Shown here piece by piece: positions 1 to 8,224 of a stretch of DNA of 57,593 nt. The notes below the pieces were generated by a model that was not told the origin of the DNA, ran no database searches, and saw only the letters and a program-made list of their open reading frames with translations. Source of the stretch: Helicobacteraceae bacterium (GTDB lineage Bacteria > Campylobacterota > Campylobacteria > Campylobacterales > Sulfurimonadaceae). The DNA lies in assembly GCA_027066325.1 (NCBI GenBank), contig JAMONY010000006.1:1-57593 (forward strand), read 5' to 3'. The translations under genes were made by a program, and so were the position numbers. How positions within the stretch are numbered: the stretch's first letter is position 1; every line of letters begins with the position of its first letter.

Positions 1-1487
1 TCTTTTTTAAGTCCATGACGAGTAGTTGCCAGTTTTATAATGCGCTCTGCAACCTCAAGTTTATGCTCAACACTCTTTGCCATACCAACTTCATCGATGG
101 TAAGACACACTAAAGCTGTTCCAAATTTCTTAGCCAGAGCACAAACCTCGTCAAACTTCTCTTCACCATCTTCAAGGTTCACAGAGTTTAAAATAGGGCG
201 ACCACCTATGTTTTTAAGTGCAGTCTCAAGACCTTTTACCTGTGTAGAGTCTGGCATAAGAGGGATGGAGATTTTTTGGTTGTACATCCCCATAACCGCG
301 TTCATATCTTTAGTCTCATCCCGACCGGCAAAGCCGACATTGACATCAATTACATGAGCACCTGCACGAACCTGCTGTTGTGCAACTGAGAGAGTTCCCT
401 CATAATCTTCTGCCAAAAGAAGTTCACGAAATGCTTTTGAACCCGTAGCATTACTACGCTCACCCATAAGCAGAGGAGCCGGTTCTTGCATAAGTGGTAC
501 TGTTGAGAAAAGTGAAGCAAGAGAGTTCTCTACACTTCCTGAAGGAGGTTTTGGAGTTGTGTTTTGTACTGCATTGACAAGTGCACGAATATGTTGGGGT
601 GTTGTTCCACAACATCCACCAAGAAAACTCACACCATCATAGTTTAAAAACTCAAGTTGTTTTTGAGTGAACTCATCAGGTCCCATCGGGTAGTAAGTGT
701 AACCACCACGGTTTTGTGGAAGTCCTGCATTGGCATGAACACTTATGGGTTTGTGCCATAATTGACTGAGCGTTTTGACATGTTTGAGAACCTGCTCGGG
801 TCCTGTTCCACAGTTAAAGCCAAGACTTAAAATATCAAATGGCTCAAGTATGGTGGTGATGGTTGCAGCATCAGTTCCTATAAGCATTGTTCCGCTTAGC
901 TCAATGGTAACAGAGACCATGATGGGAATATCTACATTTTTATTTTTTGAGGCTCTTTGGCAGGCATGAAGGGCTGCTTTGATCTGGAGTGGATCTTGAC
1001 AGGTCTCAAGTAAGAAAACATCCACACCACCATCTATAAGTGCCTCACAAAACTCTGTATAACCCTCAAACATCTCATCATAATTGATGTGCCCGAGTGA
1101 AGGGAGTTTTGTTCCCGGACCAACTGAGCCTAAAACAAAACGGGGATGTTCAGGAGTTGAGAATTTCTCACACTCTTTTTTTACCAACTCCGCACCCGCT
1201 TTGGTAAGCTCATAAGCACGATGGCCTATCTGGTACTCATCGAGAACCCAGGAAAATGAACCAAAAGTGTTTGTTGTTATAAAATCTGCACCAGCAGTCA
1301 AATAGGCATGAAAAATCTCACTAAGTACTTCAGGAGCAGTCACATTAAGAAGTTCATTACACCCCTCATTACCTTCCCAAGCCTCTTTAGATATCTCATC
1401 ATCTCTTTGTTGTAGTTGTGTGCCCATAGCCCCGTCTATAATCAAAGGGCGTTTTTTGATGGTGTTTAAGATGTGCTGCTTGACCAA
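1..1487 (-). CDS. metH: Methionine synthase (cobalamin-dependent), 5' part
   Basis: Transfers the methyl group of 5-methyltetrahydrofolate to homocysteine via cobalamin; cytoplasmic. About 495 N-terminal residues are in the window and the gene runs off the left edge. The homocysteine-binding barrel comes first (DGAMGTQLQ near residue 21, later a NCGTGPEQ stretch and the zinc-ligand motif GGCCGTTPQ). It is followed by the start of the pterin-binding domain (GERSNATGSKAFRELL, then DVNVGF). The chosen start is a TTG at 1487, because the ATG at 1427 lies inside the conserved DGAMGT motif and would cut off the first strand. A better ribosome site (GAGG) precedes an in-frame ATG at 1523, but that ATG is followed by AAC and then a TAA stop. 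Identity is sure; the start is not. Confidence 0.93.
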   Translation of the reverse strand, partial: MVKQHILNTIKKRPLIIDGAMGTQLQQRDDEISKEAWEGNEGCNELLNVTAPEVLSEIFHAYLTAGADFITTNTFGSFSWVLDEYQIGHRAYELTKAGAELVKKECEKFSTPEHPRFVLGSVGPGTKLPSLGHINYDEMFEGYTEFCEALIDGGVDVFLLETCQDPLQIKAALHACQRASKNKNVDIPIMVSVTIELSGTMLIGTDAATITTILEPFDILSLGFNCGTGPEQVLKHVKTLSQLWHKPISVHANAGLPQNRGGYTYYPMGPDEFTQKQLEFLNYDGVSFLGGCCGTTPQHIRALVNAVQNTTPKPPSGSVENSLASLFSTVPLMQEPAPLLMGERSNATGSKAFRELLLAEDYEGTLSVAQQQVRAGAHVIDVNVGFAGRDETKDMNAVMGMYNQKISIPLMPDSTQVKGLETALKNIGGRPILNSVNLEDGEEKFDEVCALAKKFGTALVCLTIDEVGMAKSVEHKLEVAERIIKLATTRHGLKK

Positions 1488-1842
1488 TATATTGCTTTCT
1501 AAATTAAGATAATTTTAGTTCATATTTTACCTCTAAAAGCCTTTAAAGATCCCAAGTAATCTAAATTGATATCTAATTTTCTAAATGCCAAATACTAGGT
1601 CAAGTTCTAAAATAAGTAGAGTAAAATATAAAAAATATATCTTGCACATTTTAAATATGCACTAAAATTTTTAAGTAAAACTACATAAAACATAGATAGA
1701 TATCAGCGGGTTTTAGAGTTTTTTTGCTCTTAGCTCTCCTAAAAGATCTTTATAGGCTTAAAAAAGATAGAGTTAAGGCTTAGTTTGAATCTCTTTGTAA
1801 TATTATTTGCGCTAAAATGCTAAAAAAGTTTAAGGGTATAAA
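1488..1842. other. Intergenic region between divergent metH and DUF507 genes
   Basis: 355 bases without a convincing gene. It holds the metH leader on the minus strand, including a three-codon start-stop ATG-AAC-TAA at 1515-1523 preceded by GAGG, and the DUF507-carA promoter on the plus strand. The rest is AT-rich. I see no riboswitch-like fold that I can name. Confidence 0.6.
1813..1818 (+). promoter_or_regulatory. Putative -10 box of the DUF507-carA operon
   Basis: TAAAAT, preceded by TTTGCGC, 24 bases before the DUF507 ATG. An AAGGG ribosome site (1832-1836) lies between. No good -35 is visible, which is usual for sigma-70 promoters in Campylobacterota. Confidence 0.5.
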
Positions 1843-2397
1843 ATGAAGATTTCGCTCTCACATGTGCCACATATCTCCAATAAGATTGCAGTAGATCTTC
1901 TAGCTAGCAAGCTAGTTGTTATGACACATGGCTTAGATCCTGTGGTAGCAGAAGCAACTAAAGTGTTAGAGTATAGCTTAAAACAAGAGCGAGAGTTAGA
2001 GGAGAAAGTCAAAGATATCATCTATGATAATGAAGATGAGATTGACTTTTATCAAGCAGATGATAGGCAGCTATTTTTTATGATCAAGAAAAAGTTAGCT
2101 CCTGAGTTTGGTGTGATTTTATCATACGAGGAGAGATACTCTGACATAGCACATAAGATATTGGATGCAATTTATGAGGAGGATCTGATGGCGTATGATA
2201 TAGATGAGAACCGACTTAAAAATATCATATATAACGCTATAACATCTTTTATAGCTAGCAATGAAGAGATACAAGATATCGTGTATGAGAAGATGCGCTC
2301 TTTTAGAGATAAGTTTACGCCTGGTACTGATGAGTACGAGATCCGTTTTGAAAAACTATATCGTGAAGAGTTAACACGCAGAGGTCTATCGTCATGA
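1843..2397 (+). CDS. DUF507 family protein
   Basis: A 184-residue soluble protein of the DUF507 family, rich in acidic and amphipathic helices, with no signal peptide or membrane segment. Its function is unknown. The family is typically found beside carA in Campylobacterota, as here, where its stop overlaps the carA ATG by four bases (ATGA), so the two are probably translationally coupled. The start is the ATG 7 bases after AAGGG. Being first in the operon with the small subunit of carbamoyl-phosphate synthase gives a context but does not show a role. Confidence 0.9.
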   Translation: MKISLSHVPHISNKIAVDLLASKLVVMTHGLDPVVAEATKVLEYSLKQERELEEKVKDIIYDNEDEIDFYQADDRQLFFMIKKKLAPEFGVILSYEERYSDIAHKILDAIYEEDLMAYDIDENRLKNIIYNAITSFIASNEEIQDIVYEKMRSFRDKFTPGTDEYEIRFEKLYREELTRRGLSS

Positions 2398-3521
2398 CAC
2401 CTGTATGGATATATCTAGAGAATGGGCTATTTTTAGAGGCTAAAAGCTTTGGTGCTAAGAGAACGGCTGTGGGTGAGATAGTCTTTAATACATCTTTGTG
2501 TGGCTATCAAGAGATAGTTAGTGACCCATCCTATGCTGGACAGTTTATCACCTTCACAATGCCAGAGATAGGCATAGTAGGAGCCAATGCTCAAGACATG
2601 GAGAGCAGAGGAGCTTTTGCTAAAGGTGTGATTGTACGCCAATACCATAAGCGATACTCAAACTTTAGAGCAGAAGAGTCACTAGATGAGCTACTTAAAA
2701 AGTTTGACATTATGGGTATTTGTGATATCGACACTAGAGCGTTGACTAAGATCTTGCGAGACGAGGGTTCTATGATGATGATCGCCTCAACTATAGTGAG
2801 TGATAAAGAGGAGCTAAAAGCACAACTACAGAGTGCGGAGCGCATAGAACAGATCAACTACATAGAGCAGGTGAGCACTAAAGAGCCATATCTTCACACT
2901 AGCGGAACATACGATCCAGTAACTTTTACCTACAATAAGCCAGCACCATCTCAAGCCAAGATAGTAGTTATAGATTTTGGCATCAAGCGCAATATCTTAA
3001 ACGAACTAGTTCAGAGTGGCTTAAGTGTGAAAGTTGTGCCAAATAGTTTTGATGAAGAGCAGCTTATTGGGCAGTATAGAGATGGTGAGATAGATGGAGT
3101 TTTTTTATCTAACGGACCTGGTGATCCACTGATACTTAAAGATGAGCAGGTGAAAATTAGAGCTCTCATAGAGGCTAAAGTACCCATGTTCGGTATATGT
3201 TTAGGACATCAACTTTTGAGTATTGCACATGGCTATGAGACCTATAAGCTACCTTTTGGGCACCATGGAGGCAATCATCCAGTTAAAAATGAGAGTAGCG
3301 GTAGCGTAGAGATAACAGCACAAAACCATAACTATAATGTACCTAGTAGCATTAAAGAGATAGCCTCTATAACACACACCAATCTATTTGATGATACTAT
3401 TGAGGGTTTAAGCTACAACAACTCACCAATTTTTTCAGTCCAACACCACCCAGAATCTAGCCCTGGACCAAAAGAGAGCGCTTACATATTTAACAAATTT
3501 GTAGAACTTATTAAACGGTAG
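2394..3521 (+). CDS. carA: Carbamoyl-phosphate synthase small subunit
   Basis: Glutamine amidotransferase subunit that supplies ammonia to CarB for carbamoyl phosphate, used in arginine and pyrimidine synthesis. At 375 residues it has the usual length. The N-terminal CPSase_sm_chain domain is about residues 1-130. The class I GATase domain has the nucleophile elbow MFGICLGHQ near residue 267 and the HHPESSPGP His-Glu pair near residue 350. No carB is adjacent, which is common in this phylum. It lies in an operon with DUF507 upstream and a membrane protein 7 bases downstream. Confidence 0.97.
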   Translation: MTPVWIYLENGLFLEAKSFGAKRTAVGEIVFNTSLCGYQEIVSDPSYAGQFITFTMPEIGIVGANAQDMESRGAFAKGVIVRQYHKRYSNFRAEESLDELLKKFDIMGICDIDTRALTKILRDEGSMMMIASTIVSDKEELKAQLQSAERIEQINYIEQVSTKEPYLHTSGTYDPVTFTYNKPAPSQAKIVVIDFGIKRNILNELVQSGLSVKVVPNSFDEEQLIGQYRDGEIDGVFLSNGPGDPLILKDEQVKIRALIEAKVPMFGICLGHQLLSIAHGYETYKLPFGHHGGNHPVKNESSGSVEITAQNHNYNVPSSIKEIASITHTNLFDDTIEGLSYNNSPIFSVQHHPESSPGPKESAYIFNKFVELIKR

Positions 3522-3528
3522 TATTGAG

Positions 3529-4317
3529 TTGAGCAGTGTTGAGATAGTAGCCATTATATCTTTTGCTCTTTTAGGCTCTGTTGGACACTGTATTGGTATG
3601 TGTGGCGGATTTATAGTATCTTATACGGCTGCTAAGATCAAAAAAGAGACAACTAAGCTACATCAAGCAATATACCACTCTCTTTACAACCTAGGTAGAG
3701 TTAGTAGTTATGTTTTACTTGGAGCACTTTTTGGCTACTTCGGCTCACTTTGGGATATCAATCCACTTGTTAGATCTATCATGTTTGCTATTGCTGGTAT
3801 TTTGATGATACTTATGGGTATCTCATTTGCTGGAAAATTAAAATTTTTGACATCTATAGAGATACCTTTAGCAAAGTTTGAGTGGTTTAAGAAGATATTT
3901 GTATCACAACTAGCATCAACAAGAGCATCAAGTTTTTATACTCTTGGTCTGCTAAATGGTCTATTTCCTTGCGGTCTAGTCTACACTATGTTAGTCACCG
4001 CTGCTACCACACAATCTGCACTGCTTGGAGCTACTGTTATGTTTATATTTGGTATATTTACTACCCCAGTGCTCTTCTCATTTGCCTTTATAGCGGGCGT
4101 ATTATCTCAGAGTAGATGGCGAAATTTGATGATCCAGTTAGCAGCTATTGTAGTTATTATCTTTGGTGCTTGGACATTATATAAGGCATACTTACAGTAT
4201 GATTATTGGACAAACGCAACTCAAGAGCAGAAGAAGAGTGATTCTGAACAGATGGGCAAGTGTGGAGCTGGCAAGTGTGGAGCTGGAAGATGCGGAATGG
4301 GCAAGTGTGGAAGTTGA
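3529..4317 (+). CDS. TauE/SafE-like (COG2836-type) membrane protein with Cys-rich C-terminal tail
   Basis: 262 residues with about six hydrophobic segments. The N-terminal segment contains the GHCIGMCGGF motif typical of COG2836 sulfite exporter/urease-accessory-H-like proteins, and a FPCGLVY motif recurs near residue 145, as in DsbD-like two-Cys transporters. The start is TTG (no ATG nearby) with a weak ribosome site. The last 20 residues are soluble and carry four evenly spaced Cys in a KCGAG/RCGMG/KCGS repeat. Relatives often sit near cbb3 oxidase genes and are thought to handle copper or thiols. Here the gene lies between carA and ccoN, so a part in metal supply to the oxidase is plausible but not proven. 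Confidence 0.8.
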   Translation: MSSVEIVAIISFALLGSVGHCIGMCGGFIVSYTAAKIKKETTKLHQAIYHSLYNLGRVSSYVLLGALFGYFGSLWDINPLVRSIMFAIAGILMILMGISFAGKLKFLTSIEIPLAKFEWFKKIFVSQLASTRASSFYTLGLLNGLFPCGLVYTMLVTAATTQSALLGATVMFIFGIFTTPVLFSFAFIAGVLSQSRWRNLMIQLAAIVVIIFGAWTLYKAYLQYDYWTNATQEQKKSDSEQMGKCGAGKCGAGRCGMGKCGS

Positions 4318-4458
4318 ATGATACCATTTTACACACTTTAATAAAAAAAACCTTAAATAATTCACCAAATCTACATTTTATGCTAAAACTTCAAATCTTT
4401 AAGATTTATCAAATGCTTCTATGGTTAATATATCGGTGTCAAACAGTCTCTAAAAACT

Positions 4459-4503
4459 GGTACCTGCGAAATTCTGCTTAAACTTTAGAATTTCATAGGC
4501 ACC
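4459..4503 (+). promoter_or_regulatory. Long interrupted hairpin upstream of ccoN
   Basis: A symmetric inverted repeat: GGT-a-CCT-gc-GAAATTCT, an 11-base loop, then AGAATTTC-at-AGG-c-ACC. Fourteen pairs form, with two symmetric mismatched positions. It ends 45 bases before the ccoN ATG and has no T-run after it, so it is more likely a leader hairpin or operator than a terminator. A second short palindrome (AAATCTTTAAGATTT) lies farther upstream, near 4394. Confidence 0.5.
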
Positions 4504-4548
4504 ACTAATGGAGACATTGTACGCTTTGAAAATTTTAGGAGGCTTGTA

Positions 4549-6030
4549 ATGGAAAACCGTCCATTGGAGTATGATTATACAGTTGCCAAATTATGGATGA
4601 TTTCGGCAATTGTATTGGGCATTGTAGGGATGTTGATCGGGGTAATTTTAGCTTGGCAGCTTGCGTTTCCTGGTGTAAACCTATTGTTAGGAGAGGGGCT
4701 GGCTGAATATACAAGTTTTGGACGCTTGCGACCACTTCATACAGATGCTGTGATCTATGGATTTACAGTTAGTGGTATTATGGCTACTTGGTACTATGTT
4801 GGACAGAGAGTCCTAAAAGTATCAATGGCTGAGTCTAAGTTTCTTATGGTTACTGCTAAGATTCAGTTTTGGCTCTATGCTATTGGTGTTGTACTTATTG
4901 TTGTATCTCTTCTTTTTGGTCTTAGCCAAGGTAAAGAGTATGCAGAGTTTATCTGGCCAATTGATATCGCTATAGTTATCATTTGGGTACTTTGGGGTGT
5001 TCAGATCTTTGGTCTTATAGGGATCCGTCGCGAGAAGACAATATATATATCTATCTGGTACTATATAGCTTCATTTTTAGCTGTATCTGCGCTATATATA
5101 TTTAATAACATGGCTATACCAACATATTTTGCTTCTGGTGGAATAGGTTCTATTTTTCACTCAGTATCGATGTATGCTGGAACAAATGATGCACTTGTTC
5201 AGTGGTGGTTTGGTCACAATGCGGTTGGATTTGTACTTACAGTTCCAATTATCGCTATGATCTACTACTTCTTACCAAAAGAGTCTGGTCAAGCTATCTA
5301 CTCATATAAGCTATCACTACTTGCGTTTTGGGGTCTTGTGTTTACTTATGTTTGGGCTGGTGGACACCACCTAATCTTTGCAACCACACCAGACTGGATG
5401 CAGACTATGGGTTCAGTCTTTTCTGTAATATTGATACTTCCATCTTGGGGTTCAGCGATCAATATGCTACTTACTATGAAGGGTGAGTGGAATCAGGTTG
5501 CGACCAATCCACTTATCAAGTTTATGGTTTTAGCTTCAACATTCTATATGTTCTCAACTCTAGAGGGACCTATTCAGGCTATTAAGTCTGTTAATGCTCT
5601 TGCTCACTTTACAGAGTGGATTGTTGGACATGTTCATGATGGTGCTCTTGGTTGGGTTGTATTTATGATTATTGCTGCGATGTTGCATATGGCACCTCGT
5701 GTATATGGTCGTGAAATCTACTCAAAATCACTACTCAATACTCAGTTCTGGTTGCAGACACTAGGTGTTACACTATATTTTACATCTATGTGGATTGCAG
5801 GTATTACTCAAGGTATGATGTGGCGTGCTCACGATGAGTTTGGTAATCTAGCTTACTCATTTATCGACTCTGTTATAGCGTTGGAGCCATTCTATATTAT
5901 CCGTGCTGTTGGTGGTACCATCTATCTGATTGGTATGTTTATCTGGGCGTACAATATGTACAAAACTGCTACTGCGGGTCGTCGTGTTGAGGCAAATGAG
6001 CTTCAAAACACTTCACCTATGGCATCATAA
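4549..6030 (+). CDS. ccoN: cbb3-type cytochrome c oxidase subunit I
   Basis: The catalytic heme-copper subunit of the high-affinity terminal oxidase in the inner membrane. It reduces O2 with electrons from CcoO/CcoP while pumping protons. 493 residues, about 12 membrane helices. Visible ligands are the heme b His in RPLHTDAVIYGF (near residue 65), the CuB region WWFGHNAVGF near residue 222, the GGHHLIF pair and the VGHVHDG motif near residue 364. A strong AGGAGG ribosome site lies 7 bases before the ATG. First gene of the oxidase operon. Confidence 0.98.
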   Translation: MENRPLEYDYTVAKLWMISAIVLGIVGMLIGVILAWQLAFPGVNLLLGEGLAEYTSFGRLRPLHTDAVIYGFTVSGIMATWYYVGQRVLKVSMAESKFLMVTAKIQFWLYAIGVVLIVVSLLFGLSQGKEYAEFIWPIDIAIVIIWVLWGVQIFGLIGIRREKTIYISIWYYIASFLAVSALYIFNNMAIPTYFASGGIGSIFHSVSMYAGTNDALVQWWFGHNAVGFVLTVPIIAMIYYFLPKESGQAIYSYKLSLLAFWGLVFTYVWAGGHHLIFATTPDWMQTMGSVFSVILILPSWGSAINMLLTMKGEWNQVATNPLIKFMVLASTFYMFSTLEGPIQAIKSVNALAHFTEWIVGHVHDGALGWVVFMIIAAMLHMAPRVYGREIYSKSLLNTQFWLQTLGVTLYFTSMWIAGITQGMMWRAHDEFGNLAYSFIDSVIALEPFYIIRAVGGTIYLIGMFIWAYNMYKTATAGRRVEANELQNTSPMAS

Positions 6031-6045
6031 AGAGAGGGGGAAAAT

Positions 6046-6738
6046 ATGTTTCATTGGTTAGAAAAGCATCCGTTCTTTTTTGCTGTTGGTGTCTTTGTTG
6101 TATTTTCGTGGGCAGGTCTTATTATGATCTTGCCTACATTTACAAAGGCTTCTCAGCCATTAGTTGGCACTGTGCCTTACACAACTCTTGAGTTGGCAGG
6201 CCGCCATATTTATGTAGCAAATAACTGTAGTGGTTGTCACTCACAGCTTATTCGTCCATTTAAAAATGAGACAGATCGTTATGGCGATTATGCTAAGAGT
6301 GGCGAGTTTGCTTATGATCGCCCATTTCTTTGGGGCTCTAAGAGAACAGGTCCAGATCTTATGCGTGTAGGAAACTACCGTACTACAGATTGGCATGAGA
6401 ATCACATGAAAGATCCTGCTGGAATTGTCCCAGGTTCAATCATGCCAGCATACCGCTGGATGTTTACAAAGTTAGCTGATCTTGATACTGCTTATGCTGA
6501 ACAGCTTACAGTTCAAGCTGCTTTTGCAGTACCATACAATAAACCACTACCTGCTAAAGATGGTGGTACAAATATGGTCAAGCTTGCAGATACACTTGAA
6601 GGTGCAAAAGCTAGCGCACTAGCAGAAGCTAGAACAGTTGCTGCTGACATGAAAGATCAAGATGTAAAAGATCTAATAGCTCAAGGCGAAGTTCCTGAGA
6701 TAGTTGCATTGATTGCATACCTAAATAGACTAAAATAG
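6046..6738 (+). CDS. ccoO: cbb3-type cytochrome c oxidase mono-heme subunit II
   Basis: A membrane-anchored periplasmic mono-heme cytochrome c passing electrons from CcoP to CcoN. 230 residues: one N-terminal membrane anchor (about residues 9-30), a single CSGCH heme-attachment motif near residue 61 and a PGSIMPAYRWMF stretch with the distal Met ligand. GAGAGGGGG ribosome site; 15 bases after ccoN. Confidence 0.98.
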   Translation: MFHWLEKHPFFFAVGVFVVFSWAGLIMILPTFTKASQPLVGTVPYTTLELAGRHIYVANNCSGCHSQLIRPFKNETDRYGDYAKSGEFAYDRPFLWGSKRTGPDLMRVGNYRTTDWHENHMKDPAGIVPGSIMPAYRWMFTKLADLDTAYAEQLTVQAAFAVPYNKPLPAKDGGTNMVKLADTLEGAKASALAEARTVAADMKDQDVKDLIAQGEVPEIVALIAYLNRLK

Positions 6739-6747
6739 AGGTGAATT

Positions 6748-6963
6748 GTGGATATTGAGACATTTTCAGCGTATGCTTACTTCTTCTTAACCGCCTTTGT
6801 TGCGATTATGTTGTGGTGGTACATATACTACCTATATACTAGCAAAAAGAGAGGTGGACGAGACTTTGAAAAGTATGGTAAGATGGCTCTCAATGATGAG
6901 ATCACAGATGCACCAGTAGAGAAAGTCTTAAAAAAAACTAAGACAAAAAAGCAGGAGGCTTAG
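6748..6963 (+). CDS. ccoQ: cbb3 oxidase CcoQ-like small subunit
   Basis: A 71-residue protein with one N-terminal membrane helix (about residues 7-28) and a basic cytoplasmic tail ending in KKTKTKKQEA. It sits between ccoO and ccoP, where CcoQ, which stabilises the oxidase, is expected. GTG start, 5 bases after AGAGGTG. The assignment rests mainly on position, size and topology. Confidence 0.85.
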   Translation: MDIETFSAYAYFFLTAFVAIMLWWYIYYLYTSKKRGGRDFEKYGKMALNDEITDAPVEKVLKKTKTKKQEA

Positions 6964-7884
6964 ATGAATAAGTTAGTATTAGTAGGTATTGTATTTGTAA
7001 CACTTCTTCTTGGTGCTACATTTCTAATGCTTGGTGATGGCGTAGGTGCAAATGATACCATGTTACAGTTGGGGATCGCTGGTGCGGTCGCTATTGCAGT
7101 AATTTCTACATTTGTATCTATCAAATATATCCGTCAGATGCAGACAGATACTGCTAGTGGTGAATTAGCAGATGAGAATTGGGACGGAATTGGTGAGTAC
7201 AAAAATGAGCCACCTTTTGGTTGGGCTATATCATTTTTAGCTCTTACAATCTGGGCTATATGGTATATGCTAGCAGGCTATCCAGTACAGTCATACTCAC
7301 AGATTGGTGAGTATAATGAAGAGGTTGCAGAGCACGATAAAACATTTGCAGCAACGCATGCAAATATGGATGCGGCAACAAAAGTTGAGATGGGTGAGTC
7401 TGTATTTATAGTACAGTGTGCACCTTGTCATGGCTTGAGTGCAGATGGCATAGATGGTAAAGCGGCAAATCTAAATAAAAGACTTGATGCTGTAGCTGTT
7501 AAAAATGCTATCATTCATGGCTCAAACAACCACTTATTGGGCAGTGAGATGCCTATGCCAGATCGTAATGGTCTATTTAACGCAAATAGTGGAGCGCTTA
7601 TCTCAGATGCTGAGATTAATGCTGTATCTGCTTATGTCTCTAATGGCATGAGTGGTAGTGGAGCAGATGTGTTTGCTGGTACTTGTGCAGGGTGTCACGG
7701 TAGTGATGGTAAAGGTATGGCTGGTGTTGCACCAAGTATTGCCAACTATAACCCTGAGCTAGTTAGTAACATCTTAGCTTATGGTAAAAAAGGCGCAATG
7801 GGTACCATGCCTTCATTTAACAATCTAAATAAAACACAGATTGAGGCGCTAGGTGCATATGTCACTAGCCTAAGCAGTAAGTAA
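6964..7884 (+). CDS. ccoP: cbb3-type cytochrome c oxidase di-heme subunit III
   Basis: The membrane-anchored di-heme cytochrome c that accepts electrons from the bc1 complex or soluble cytochromes. 306 residues. Two N-terminal hydrophobic segments are followed by the conserved FixP-type GIGEYKNEPPFGW stretch and another membrane segment. Two c-type heme motifs follow, CAPCH near residue 152 and CAGCH near residue 241. AGGAGG ribosome site inside the end of ccoQ. Confidence 0.98.
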   Translation: MNKLVLVGIVFVTLLLGATFLMLGDGVGANDTMLQLGIAGAVAIAVISTFVSIKYIRQMQTDTASGELADENWDGIGEYKNEPPFGWAISFLALTIWAIWYMLAGYPVQSYSQIGEYNEEVAEHDKTFAATHANMDAATKVEMGESVFIVQCAPCHGLSADGIDGKAANLNKRLDAVAVKNAIIHGSNNHLLGSEMPMPDRNGLFNANSGALISDAEINAVSAYVSNGMSGSGADVFAGTCAGCHGSDGKGMAGVAPSIANYNPELVSNILAYGKKGAMGTMPSFNNLNKTQIEALGAYVTSLSSK

Positions 7885-7895
7885 AGGAGCATATA

Positions 7896-8102
7896 GTGGA
7901 AAACAGACATATTTTTGCGCTAGATGGTATAACTGGTATGCTAATAGCAGTAGTTTTACTGCTTAGTATTGTTGTTACATTTACAATCATGGGCATAGGA
8001 ATTCAGCAGGCAAATGCTGAAAATTTCTATGAGCTTCAAGATGAAAAACAGATCAAGATGTTTGATGCAGGTAATGCAGCTCATCGTGTAAATGTAAACT
8101 AG
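7896..8102 (+). CDS. DUF4006 family small membrane protein
   Basis: 68 residues with one hydrophobic segment (about residues 14-37) and a polar tail. The DUF4006 family is found after ccoP in Campylobacterota oxidase operons and its role is unknown. GTG start, 7 bases after AAGGAG. Probably an accessory or structural subunit of the oxidase, judging from position only. Confidence 0.85.
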   Translation: MENRHIFALDGITGMLIAVVLLLSIVVTFTIMGIGIQQANAENFYELQDEKQIKMFDAGNAAHRVNVN

Positions 8103-8112
8103 GAGGCTTTGG

Positions 8113-8214
8113 ATGAAACTTGATATGAACTTTATAATCACAGTAGCACTTATTATATCTGCTGCTATAACGCTATGGGCAGTTATTACTCCCAACCACC
8201 TCTATGTCGGTTAA
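8113..8214 (+). CDS. Very small single-helix membrane protein in the cbb3 operon
   Basis: A 33-codon ORF beginning ATG-AAA-CTT-GAT, with an AGGAGG ribosome site ending 6 bases upstream, overlapping the stop of the preceding DUF4006 gene. The product has one membrane helix (FIITVALIISAAITLWAV) and ends NHLYVG. The strong ribosome site, operon position and clean helix argue for a real gene. It could be an oxidase small subunit or assembly peptide. I do not recognise a named family. Confidence 0.75.
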   Translation: MKLDMNFIITVALIISAAITLWAVITPNHLYVG

Positions 8215-8224
8215 GGACTCTTAA

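Noticed and set aside
1523-1842. A cobalamin or SAM riboswitch before metH
   Set aside because: I could not see the conserved box or fold of any known class in the metH leader.
4260-4481. Open frame overlapping the Cys-rich tail and the ccoN leader
   Set aside because: It is a shifted reading of the repeat followed by AT-rich leader, with no ribosome site and no recognisable product.
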